Source of the DNA: Planctomycetaceae bacterium
GTDB taxonomy: Bacteria; Planctomycetota; Planctomycetia; Pirellulales; Thermoguttaceae
DNA: 30,900 bases
Assembly (NCBI GenBank): GCA_004556055.1
Contig: SFIW01000025.1
Location: 1 to 30,900, forward strand
Direction: 5' to 3'
A model generated the notes under the pieces. It was not told the origin of the DNA. It saw nothing but the letters and a program-made list of their open reading frames with translations, and made no database searches. Below, piece after piece: positions 24,404-30,900 of the stretch. The translations under genes were made by a program, and so were the position numbers. Within the stretch, counting starts at the first letter, position 1. Every line of letters starts with the position of its first letter.

Positions 24404-25477
24404 ATGGCTCTTCAGGAGAATTATGTCGAACTGCGCGGGCTGAACAAGAATTACGGAAATTTTCGCGCTTCAAACAACGTCTCGTTCGCTATCGCTCGCG
24501 GAAAACTCGTCGCTCTATTAGGTCCGTCCGGAAGTGGAAAAACAACCATTTTAAGAATGATCGCAGGACTCGAACATCCCGATTCTGGGGAAGTGCTCAT
24601 CGACGGAAAAGTGATGAACGACGTGCCGGGGAACGAACGCGGGATCGGGTTCGTTTTTCAAAGTTACGCCCTCTTCAGATACATGACCGTCTTTGACAAT
24701 ATCGCATTCGGATTGCGTTTAAAGAAGGCCCCTAAACAGGAGGTGGCCGATCGCGTTCACGAGTTGTTAAAACTCATCAACTGCGAAGGCTTAGAAAAGA
24801 GATTTCCGAGCCAACTTTCCGGCGGACAGCGTCAACGCGTCGCATTTGCGCGCGCGCTGGCGCCAAGGCCAAGCCTCCTTTTGCTCGACGAACCTTTCGC
24901 CGCTATCGACGCGAAGGTTAGACTTGAACTCCGTTCGTGGTTGCGCAGGATGATCTCAAGCCTCAATATCACGAGCATCTTCGTGACGCACGACCAAGAG
25001 GAGGCGATCGAAGTCGCCGACGAAATCATCGTTACCAATCAAGGGCGCGTAGAACAAGTCGGCCCTCCGACAGAATTGTATTCGAATCCGCAAACGCCCT
25101 TTGTCGCATCCTTTATCGGACGACCTGAACGCGTGGATAACTACGGCGATTTCCAGAACTTCGATTCCTTGGGGACTGGATCCTACGCCTTGGTTCGACC
25201 AGAGTTCGTTTCCGTCTTCAAAGAAGGGGAGAACAAACAATATCTACGCGCCGCCGAAGAGGGGATCGTAGAGGACGTCGTCTTCCGCGGAAACCTCCTG
25301 GAGATTCGCGTAAAAGTGCGAAACTCTGTAATCCCGTCGGTGAGAAGTATCGTTCAACCTTTCGTTTCCGTGGGAGAGCGAGTCGGCGTCTTGGTTCATC
25401 GCCTCATGATCGTTCACGGAGACAACGTGGATCTCGTTCAAAATCGTGCGATCACGTCGGAAAGCGTTGTTATTTGA
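24404..25477 (+). CDS. cysA: Sulfate ABC transporter ATP-binding protein CysA
   Basis: A 357-residue cytoplasmic ATPase that powers sulfate import. Walker A G-P-S-G-S-G-K-T-T (40-48), signature L-S-G-G-Q (138-142), Walker B L-L-L-L-D-E-P (158-164) and the switch histidine in V-T-H-D-Q-E-E-A are all intact. The C-terminal part (about 240-350) is a TOBE-type regulatory domain, as in CysA and ModC. AGGA precedes the start. Last gene of the transporter operon; the intergenic region after it contains inverted repeats and the start of the reduction genes. Specificity is inferred from the operon partners. Confidence 0.95.
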   Translation: MALQENYVELRGLNKNYGNFRASNNVSFAIARGKLVALLGPSGSGKTTILRMIAGLEHPDSGEVLIDGKVMNDVPGNERGIGFVFQSYALFRYMTVFDNIAFGLRLKKAPKQEVADRVHELLKLINCEGLEKRFPSQLSGGQRQRVAFARALAPRPSLLLLDEPFAAIDAKVRLELRSWLRRMISSLNITSIFVTHDQEEAIEVADEIIVTNQGRVEQVGPPTELYSNPQTPFVASFIGRPERVDNYGDFQNFDSLGTGSYALVRPEFVSVFKEGENKQYLRAAEEGIVEDVVFRGNLLEIRVKVRNSVIPSVRSIVQPFVSVGERVGVLVHRLMIVHGDNVDLVQNRAITSESVVI

Positions 25478-25486
25478 TACGTGGAT

Positions 25487-25513
25487 ACGCTAGAATTTTT
25501 TAAACTCTAGCGT
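25487..25513. repeat. 8-bp inverted repeat between cysA and aprA
   Basis: ACGCTAGA (25487-25494) and TCTAGCGT (25506-25513) are perfect inverted repeats separated by 11 bases. TAGCGTC recurs at 25572-25578 and CGTCTA at 25511-25516 and 25531-25536. There is no U tract, so a terminator is less likely than an operator region for the downstream genes. Confidence 0.5.
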
Positions 25514-25559
25514 CTATGAAAAAAGAAAAACGTCTAGTTTTAAAGAATACTGGTCGGTT

Positions 25560-25588
25560 TTGAATAAATTTTAGCGTCCATTTATTTA
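25560..25588 (+). promoter_or_regulatory. Possible promoter of the aprA-aprB genes
   Basis: TTGAAT (25560-25565), a 17-base spacer and TATTTA (25583-25588) make a weak match to consensus in an AT-rich leader. A second candidate -10, TATAGA at 25594-25599, lacks a good -35. Confidence 0.3.
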
Positions 25589-25623
25589 GATTGTATAGAT
25601 TATCAACACTAGAAAGCGCCGCA

Positions 25624-27327
25624 ATGGAAGACGAAGTTTTGAATTCCAAAACCTTGAAAACGGACTTGCTCGTGATCGGCGGAGGGACGGCGGGATGTTA
25701 CGCCGCTATTACCGCTGCGCGGAAGAATCCTAAGTTGGCTGTTTTGGTTTTGGAAAAGGCGAATGTGAAGCGTTCGGGATGCCTCGCCGCGGGCGTCAAC
25801 GCGTTAAACGCCTATATTACGCCGGGACATACCGTTGAAGAATATCTCGAATACGTCCGATGGGACGCCGCGAAGATTATTCGCGACGATCTCGTTCTCT
25901 CTATCGCGAAACGCTTCAATCGAATCACTGCCGATCTTGAAAAAATGGGTCTCGTCATTTTGAAGGACAAGGACGGGAATTATGTTTCGAGAGGAAAGCG
26001 GAATATCAAAATCAACGGCGAGAATATCAAGCCGATTCTCGTAAACGAGTTGAATCGTTATGAGAACGTGACCGTCGTCAATCATATCAACGTCTCGGAT
26101 TTGCTTTTAGACGCGGATCGGCGCGTATGCGGCGCCGTTGGATTTTCCGTCGATTATAAAACCGCGTTTATTATTGAAGCGCGCGCCGTTATCGTCGCAA
26201 CGGGGGGCGCGTCCGGGCTATATCGACCTAATAATCCGGGTTTTTCGCGACATAAAATGTGGTACTCTCCCTTTAACACGGGCGCGGGGTACGCGATGGG
26301 GATTCGCGCGGGCGCGGAGATGACGACTTTCGAGATGAGGTTTGTCGCGCAGAGAATTAAGGATACGATCGCTCCGACGGGGACGATTGCGCTTGGCGTA
26401 GGCGTGCAAGAGGTCAACGCGTTGGGTGAAAATTACGCGTCTCGCTATGGAAAATCGACGTCGGGGCGCGCTTACGGCGCGACTCACGAGGCCGCTTTGG
26501 GACGAGGTCCATGTTATCTTGCGACAAAGGGAATCTCTCACGACGAAGAAGAGAGCCTCTGCAAGGCGTATCTGAATATGGCTCCCGCGCAGACCCTAAA
26601 ATGGCTCGAAACCGGGGAGTTCCCATCCTCTCATAATGTGCAGATCGAGGGGACTGAACCCTATATTGTCGGCGGGCACACCGCGAGCGGGTATTGGGTC
26701 GACGTCGGAAGGCGGTCGACGTTGCGCGGGCTCTACGCGGCGGGAGACGTCGTGGGGGGCGCGCCCAAGAAGTTCGTGACGGGAGCTCTCGCAGAAGGGG
26801 AGATCGCCGCAGAATCCGTCTTAGACGATTTGGATTCCCTCCTCCCCGTGGGGGAAGAGGAAGCGGAGCGTATTGCGCGTCCGTTCCTTAACGAATATAA
26901 GGAAAGGCTCGAGCCCGCAGACGACTCCCTCTACAGCGTTGAGGAGTTGGAAGAAGCGATGCAGAAGACGATGGACGTTTATGCGGGAGGACGCTCCGCC
27001 GGGTATTCTTACAATTCAAGTCAGTTGGATTTGGCGACCGAGGGGATCGACGTCGTCGACTCGTTGGCGAAACAGGTTCGCGTCAAAGACGCCGACGATT
27101 TGTTAAGACTCTACGAGTTGTACGACCGTATTACGACGTGTCGCGCTCTCATCGCCCATTTGCGCGCGCGACATGAAACGCGATGGCCTGGCTTTGGCGT
27201 CAACTCCGATTACCCAAATCTCGACGAGGCCGCAGAGTACTACGTAAACTCTAAATTCGACGGCGAACGTTTTCACATCATTAAAAGGGAGCTGGTGAAG
27301 GGAGAAACCTATGAGCATACACATTGA
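25624..27327 (+). CDS. aprA: APS reductase alpha-subunit-like FAD protein (AprA-like)
   Basis: A 567-residue flavoprotein of the fumarate reductase/AprA family, expected to reduce adenosine 5'-phosphosulfate to sulfite and AMP. A Rossmann FAD motif (V-I-G-G-G-T-A-G, 17-24) opens the protein. The family signature is strong: A-T-G-G-A-S-G-L-Y-R-P-N-N-P-G-F, H-K-M-W-Y-S-P-F-N-T-G-A-G-Y-A-M-G, then E-M-R-F-V-A-Q-R and P-T-G-T-I-A. Asn62, Trp213, Arg239 and His352 (G-G-H-T) appear to correspond to active-site residues described in the Archaeoglobus enzyme; I aligned these by memory. It is shorter than typical dissimilatory AprA (above 600). ATG 25624 is preferred over TTG 25591. It overlaps aprB by 17 bases, so translation is probably coupled. 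A fumarate reductase-type role is the main alternative. Confidence 0.85.
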   Translation: MEDEVLNSKTLKTDLLVIGGGTAGCYAAITAARKNPKLAVLVLEKANVKRSGCLAAGVNALNAYITPGHTVEEYLEYVRWDAAKIIRDDLVLSIAKRFNRITADLEKMGLVILKDKDGNYVSRGKRNIKINGENIKPILVNELNRYENVTVVNHINVSDLLLDADRRVCGAVGFSVDYKTAFIIEARAVIVATGGASGLYRPNNPGFSRHKMWYSPFNTGAGYAMGIRAGAEMTTFEMRFVAQRIKDTIAPTGTIALGVGVQEVNALGENYASRYGKSTSGRAYGATHEAALGRGPCYLATKGISHDEEESLCKAYLNMAPAQTLKWLETGEFPSSHNVQIEGTEPYIVGGHTASGYWVDVGRRSTLRGLYAAGDVVGGAPKKFVTGALAEGEIAAESVLDDLDSLLPVGEEEAERIARPFLNEYKERLEPADDSLYSVEELEEAMQKTMDVYAGGRSAGYSYNSSQLDLATEGIDVVDSLAKQVRVKDADDLLRLYELYDRITTCRALIAHLRARHETRWPGFGVNSDYPNLDEAAEYYVNSKFDGERFHIIKRELVKGETYEHTH

Positions 27328-27625
27328 ACGCGAGCGGTGCGTTGGCTGCGGGGCCTGTGTGGAAGCGTGCCCGGGAAATTTGATTAAACGCGACGTCGAC
27401 GGAAAGGCGAAGATTAAAAGACCGCGAGAATGTTGGGGATGCGCCTCTTGCTTGAAGGCGTGTCATTTTGGCGCCGTGGAATACTATCTCGGCGCCGATA
27501 TTGGAGGACGCGGCGCTACTATGACCGTCGAAAAAGAAGGAGAACTCGCTCACTGGGTTATACGAAGACCAGGGAAAGAATCCGTCGTGTTGACCGTCGA
27601 CCGTAGGAACGCCAATAAGTACTAA
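27311..27625 (+). CDS. aprB: Ferredoxin-type APS reductase beta subunit (AprB-like)
   Basis: A 104-residue iron-sulfur protein that would pass electrons to the AprA-like flavoprotein. Two CX2CX2CX3C motifs (Cys10, 13, 16, 20 and Cys41, 44, 47, 51) bind two [4Fe-4S] clusters. Trp42 in E-C-W-G-C-A-S-C and the following H-F-G-A-V-E-Y and G-A-D-I-G-G-R-G-A are typical of AprB rather than generic ferredoxins. True dissimilatory AprB is about 150 residues with a long C-terminal tail that wraps around AprA; here the tail is mostly missing. The start overlaps the aprA stop by 17 bases, pointing to a stable pair. Confidence 0.85.
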   Translation: MSIHIERERCVGCGACVEACPGNLIKRDVDGKAKIKRPRECWGCASCLKACHFGAVEYYLGADIGGRGATMTVEKEGELAHWVIRRPGKESVVLTVDRRNANKY

Positions 27626-27733
27626 GCGACTCCCTCGCGACCCTTTTTTGGTCTTTTGGATGTGTTAAAATAGGACGCTGACCCAACGCGTTCTTCAATC
27701 ATGTATATACGCCGGTTATCAGAGGAGACGATT

Positions 27734-28597
27734 ATGCCGACCGATTATTCCAAACTTAAAGCCAACGGCTTTATGCTTCAAAAACAGAAGGATACCTTCT
27801 CAATGCGATTGCGCGTGCTGGGGGGAAACATCTCTGTCGAGCAACTCGACACGATTTCTAAAGTTGCCAAAAAGTACGCGCAAGGTTATGTCCATCTTAC
27901 CTCGAGACAGGGCGTTGAGATTCCTTTTGTCAAACTCGAGGACATTGACGCGATCGTCGAAGAACTTCATCAAGGAGGCGTCGAGTTAGGCGCGTCCGGT
28001 CCTCGCGTGCGGACCGTTACCGCATGTCAAGGGGGACGATGTTGTCCAAGCGGATGTATCGACGCATATGAAATCGCCGAAGAACTCGACAAGCGATATT
28101 TCGGAAAGACGCTTCCTCATAAATTTAAGTTTGGCGTCACAGGCTGTCCAAACAACTGCCTCAAAGCGGAAGAAAACGATTTGGGCGTTAAGGGAGGTAT
28201 GGAAGTCGCGTGGAACGAGGAGAATTGCGTTCGATGCGGCGCCTGCGTCAGAATCTGTCGCAGAAAGGCGATCTCCCTGGTCGATGGAAAAATCGTCTTC
28301 GATAAAGATAAGTGCCACCGTTGCGGAAAGTGCGCGCGGCTATGCCCAAAGAAGGCTATCAGCGGAAAACCTGGTTTTGTCGTATCATTTGCCGGAACGT
28401 TTGGAAACGACGTCGTTCGCGGGAAGAATATTCTCCCTATGATTGAATCGAAAGACGCGCTTTTCAGAGTCACCGACGTTACTCTTGAATATTTTGAAAA
28501 GAACGCCCAAAAAGGAGAACGTTTCGTCAAAACTTTGGAACGACTCGGATGGGAAGACTTCACAAACAAAGTTCGCGACGCATACGAAGGAAAATGA
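27734..28597 (+). CDS. Compact siroheme sulfite reductase with ferredoxin segment
   Basis: A 287-residue protein expected to reduce sulfite to sulfide. The siroheme-[4Fe-4S] ligands follow the family pattern C-X5-C (Cys98, Cys104) and C-X3-C (Cys138, Cys142, in T-G-C-P-N-N-C). Directly after comes a two-cluster ferredoxin segment with Cys165/168/171/175 and Cys194/197/200/204. The N-terminal half matches the nitrite/sulfite reductase ferredoxin-like half-domain (L-R-V-L-G-G, H-L-T-S-R-Q-G-V-E-I-P). It is about half the size of the E. coli CysI type and resembles AsrC or the C-terminal part of F420-dependent Fsr. ATG 27734 follows AGAGGAG; the TTG-type frame start upstream is less likely. It is followed 15 bases later by cysG, which makes its cofactor. 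Confidence 0.85.
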   Translation: MPTDYSKLKANGFMLQKQKDTFSMRLRVLGGNISVEQLDTISKVAKKYAQGYVHLTSRQGVEIPFVKLEDIDAIVEELHQGGVELGASGPRVRTVTACQGGRCCPSGCIDAYEIAEELDKRYFGKTLPHKFKFGVTGCPNNCLKAEENDLGVKGGMEVAWNEENCVRCGACVRICRRKAISLVDGKIVFDKDKCHRCGKCARLCPKKAISGKPGFVVSFAGTFGNDVVRGKNILPMIESKDALFRVTDVTLEYFEKNAQKGERFVKTLERLGWEDFTNKVRDAYEGK

Positions 28598-28612
28598 AAT
28601 AAGGGAATATGA

Positions 28613-29959
28613 ATGGCTTATTTCCCTTTTATGATTGATCTTAAGGACAGGAAAGCGCTTGTCGTCGGAGGCGGCGACGTGGCGCTTTCCAAAATTCTCA
28701 AATTGCGCGACTTTGACGCCGACGTCACCGTCGTTGCGAAAGACGTCCTGGCTGAAATAAAAGAAATCGAAAACGTTAAAGTTGTTCAAAAGCTATTTGA
28801 GGAAAAAGATTTAAACGATCTTTTCTTTCTAGTCGTCGCCGCGACGAACGATAGAGAAATCAACGACAAAATTGCTCTTTTCTGCAAAGAAAAGAATATT
28901 TTAGTTAATGTTGTCGATGATCCAGAAAGCTCGTCTTTTGTCTTTCCTGCAACCTTGCGGCGCGGTAGATTGACTGTCGCCGTTTCTTCCGGAGGCGCCG
29001 CGCCTGGCGCCGCCGCTCAGCTCAAAAATTCGATCGATGAACTACTCTCTGATAATCTGGATGAAATTCTCGAATTTGTGGCGCAAGAACGCGTAGAACT
29101 CAAGAGAAACGGCGTCGGCCTCGAACTCAGAAAGAAATTGGTTCGATTACTATGGGACGAAGCCGTCGCAAAAGGAAGACCGCTAACTCCCAGAGAAAAG
29201 GCTTGCGTCATTGCCGACGCAAAGAGCAAGAATGGAAGCGTTTCATTGGTCGGCGCAGGCGCAGGCGACGCCTCTCTTGCGACTATTCGCGCTATCGACA
29301 AGCTCAGAAGAGCCGACGTCGTGCTATACGACGAACTCATCGATAAACGACTTCTGGATTACGCGCCAAAAGACGCTAAGAGAATCCCCGTGGGGAAGAG
29401 AGGTTGCGCGCCCTCGACTCGACAGGACGATATTAACAACATGATGGTTCACGCCGCGAAGCAAGGCGCTAACGTCGTTAGATTGAAGGGGGGAGATCCC
29501 TCCCTCTTTGCGCGAATTATCGAAGAGGCGGAGGCGCTGCGGCAAGCCCAGGTGCGTTACGACGTCGTTCCCGGAGTCGCCTCGCCCTTCTACATTCCCC
29601 AAGAAGCGGGAATTCCGCTTACGGCTCGCGGCAAGAGTCGCGCCGTTCACTTAATCACGGCTCGCACCGCCGACGGTTCGAACGAATCGTACGAAGACCT
29701 CGCTTCGCTTCAGGGAACTATCGTTATTCTGATGGGACTTGGAGCGCTGGAAAAAATCGTCGACGGGTTGCTCAAGGGAGGAAAAGCCCCGGACACTCCG
29801 ATCGCCGTACTGGCGGGGGGAAACGCTAGTAGGCGTTTCGAAGTGCGCGGAACGCTGGAAAATATCTTGCCGCGAGTATGCGAAGCGGACGTTGCTCCGC
29901 CGGCGGTTATCATTATCGGAGACGTCGCGGCTATGGATTTGCGTTCGCCAAAAATATGA
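28613..29959 (+). CDS. cysG: Fused siroheme synthase (dehydrogenase/ferrochelatase plus SUMT)
   Basis: A 448-residue fusion that turns uroporphyrinogen III into siroheme, the cofactor of the upstream sulfite reductase. Residues 1-150 form the NAD-binding precorrin-2 dehydrogenase/ferrochelatase part: V-V-G-G-G-D-V-A is the NAD site, N-V-V-D-D-P-E carries the likely catalytic Asp, and V-S-S-G-G-A-A-P resembles the Ser region of CysG. From about residue 209 comes the SAM-dependent uroporphyrinogen III methyltransferase: L-V-G-A-G-A-G-D, R-L-K-G-G-D-P-S-L-F-A-R and V-P-G-V-A-S. The order matches CysG. AAGGG precedes the start. It is 26 bases from the second LysR gene. Confidence 0.93.
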   Translation: MAYFPFMIDLKDRKALVVGGGDVALSKILKLRDFDADVTVVAKDVLAEIKEIENVKVVQKLFEEKDLNDLFFLVVAATNDREINDKIALFCKEKNILVNVVDDPESSSFVFPATLRRGRLTVAVSSGGAAPGAAAQLKNSIDELLSDNLDEILEFVAQERVELKRNGVGLELRKKLVRLLWDEAVAKGRPLTPREKACVIADAKSKNGSVSLVGAGAGDASLATIRAIDKLRRADVVLYDELIDKRLLDYAPKDAKRIPVGKRGCAPSTRQDDINNMMVHAAKQGANVVRLKGGDPSLFARIIEEAEALRQAQVRYDVVPGVASPFYIPQEAGIPLTARGKSRAVHLITARTADGSNESYEDLASLQGTIVILMGLGALEKIVDGLLKGGKAPDTPIAVLAGGNASRRFEVRGTLENILPRVCEADVAPPAVIIIGDVAAMDLRSPKI

Positions 29960-29985
29960 CATGACAATGACAAAGAGGTACGAAA

Positions 29986-30885
29986 ATGACGTTACAGCAG
30001 GCTTTGTATGCGGTTACGATCGCTGAAAAAGGATCCTTTAACGCCGCCGCTAACGAACTTTTGGTCTCGCAATCTTGTCTTTCAAGCGCTGTTCGTGAAC
30101 TTGAGAAGGAGTTTCGTATCACTCTCTTCATTCGCACTAATCGGGGAGTGTCTCTGACTGGCGAGGGCGAGGTGTTTCTGGGATATGCGAAACAGATTCT
30201 GGAGCAATATCGTCTTCTGGTGGAGAAATACGGCTCGTCTGCGACAAGGAAGAGAAAATTTTCCGTCTCGTTGCAGCATTACACTTTCGCTGTGCAGGCT
30301 TTTATGCGCACGATTGCAAGATACCGCGCTGACGACTATGAGTTTGCCATCTATGAAACTAAAACTATAGACGTCGTCGACGACGTCAAGAACCTAAAAA
30401 GCGAAATCGGAGTCTTGTATCTCGATTCCTTTAACCGCGATCCAATGACGCGCGTTTTCCATGACGCCGAAGTGGAGTTCGTACGACTCTTCGACTGCCC
30501 TATTTCCGTTTATCTGGCGCGGAAACATCCCCTCGCCAACCGCCCTGTCTTGAATATGGAAGATTTGGCCCCGTTCCCGTGCCTTTCTTTCCAGCAGGGA
30601 AGCGCCAACGCTTTTTACCTAGCCGAGGAAGTCATGAGCTCCTATCCATATCGGCAGATTATTAAGGCGTCGGATCGCGCCACAATGTTGAACTTGATGA
30701 TCGGATGCAATGGATACACCCTGTGCAGCGGGGTGATTTGCGAGGATCTCAACGGTGATTTGTACCAAACTGTTCCTCTTGAGACGAAGGAGAAAATGAC
30801 GATCGGGTATATCAAAAAAAAGCAGATACCCCTGAGCGAAATAGGGGAAGTGTACGTTCAGGAACTGGGAAAATTTGGCGAGTGA
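29986..30885 (+). CDS. Second LysR-family regulator, paralogue of the gene at 18049
   Basis: A 299-residue regulator with an N-terminal helix-turn-helix (G-S-F-N-A-A-A-N-E-L-L-V-S-Q-S-C-L-S) and a LysR effector domain. It aligns end to end with the regulator at 18049, sharing L-E-K-E, R-T-N-R-G-V, F-L-G-Y-A-K-Q, Q-H-Y-T-F-A-V, E-I-G-V-L-Y-L, S-D-R-A-T and G-Y-T-L-C-S-G-V-I, plus a matching C-terminal segment E-K-M-T-I-G-Y. AGAGGT precedes ATG 29986, and only 26 bases separate it from cysG, so it is probably in the same transcript as sulfite reductase and siroheme synthase. A CysB-like role in sulfur control is inferred from position; ligand unknown. Confidence 0.88.
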   Translation: MTLQQALYAVTIAEKGSFNAAANELLVSQSCLSSAVRELEKEFRITLFIRTNRGVSLTGEGEVFLGYAKQILEQYRLLVEKYGSSATRKRKFSVSLQHYTFAVQAFMRTIARYRADDYEFAIYETKTIDVVDDVKNLKSEIGVLYLDSFNRDPMTRVFHDAEVEFVRLFDCPISVYLARKHPLANRPVLNMEDLAPFPCLSFQQGSANAFYLAEEVMSSYPYRQIIKASDRATMLNLMIGCNGYTLCSGVICEDLNGDLYQTVPLETKEKMTIGYIKKKQIPLSEIGEVYVQELGKFGE

Positions 30886-30900
30886 GATGTTCCAATTGCG

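Noticed and set aside
25624..27327. Reading the flavoprotein as L-aspartate oxidase or succinate dehydrogenase
   Set aside because: The R-P-N-N-P-G-F and H-K-M-W-Y-S-P-F-N-T-G segments, the AprB-like partner and the sulfate context fit AprA better; no SDH membrane or NAD-synthesis genes are adjacent.
1..30900. CRISPR arrays, insertion sequences or prophage genes
   Set aside because: I saw no regularly spaced repeats, transposase or integrase motifs; the only tandem repeat is the tRNA unit.

Overview
The window most likely comes from an anaerobic, polysaccharide-degrading bacterium, and Planctomycetota is my best guess. This rests on secreted glycoside hydrolases, a TolC-like exported protein with a long Pro/Gln/Ser-rich insert, a small lipoprotein of a type I associate with that phylum, and strong use of GAC/GTC/GCG codons. 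The anaerobic part is inferred from ferredoxin-type sulfate reduction enzymes. No rRNA or other decisive taxonomic marker is present, so the phylum is an inference.

Layout. Positions 1-8500 hold carbohydrate-related and miscellaneous genes: a broken 3' copy of a glycosidase gene at the left edge, a secreted GH106-like glycosidase (minus), a divergent membrane acyltransferase of the heparan-glucosaminide acetyltransferase/DUF5009 type (plus), a GNAT acetyltransferase, a roughly 700-base gene-poor stretch with strong hairpins, a PIG-L deacetylase and a putative lipoprotein. Positions 8600-12150 hold two divergent envelope genes of unknown role. Positions 12300-15600 hold aconitase (acnA) and, upstream of it on the same strand, a tandem array of two identical initiator tRNA-fMet genes plus a degenerate third copy. 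Positions 15770-18020 hold a secreted TIM-barrel glycosidase-like protein and a small membrane protein.

Positions 18049-30885 form a plus-strand sulfur-assimilation block: LysR regulator, metE, sulfate ABC transporter (sbp-cysT-cysW-cysA), a flavoprotein/ferredoxin pair resembling APS reductase (aprA-aprB), a compact siroheme sulfite reductase carrying its own two-cluster ferredoxin segment, a fused siroheme synthase (cysG), and a second LysR paralogous to the first. Together these would import sulfate, reduce APS to sulfite and sulfite to sulfide with ferredoxin-type electron carriers, make the siroheme needed for this, and synthesise methionine. The APS-forming enzyme (sat or cysDN) is not in the window.

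The most interesting elements are this apparently assimilatory, dissimilatory-type APS reductase module with its minimal AprB; the LysR pair bracketing it, with TATAG...CTAT dyads upstream of the metE and sbp promoters; and the decaying initiator-tRNA array, whose anticodon stem is a variant of the classical three-G:C initiator stem.
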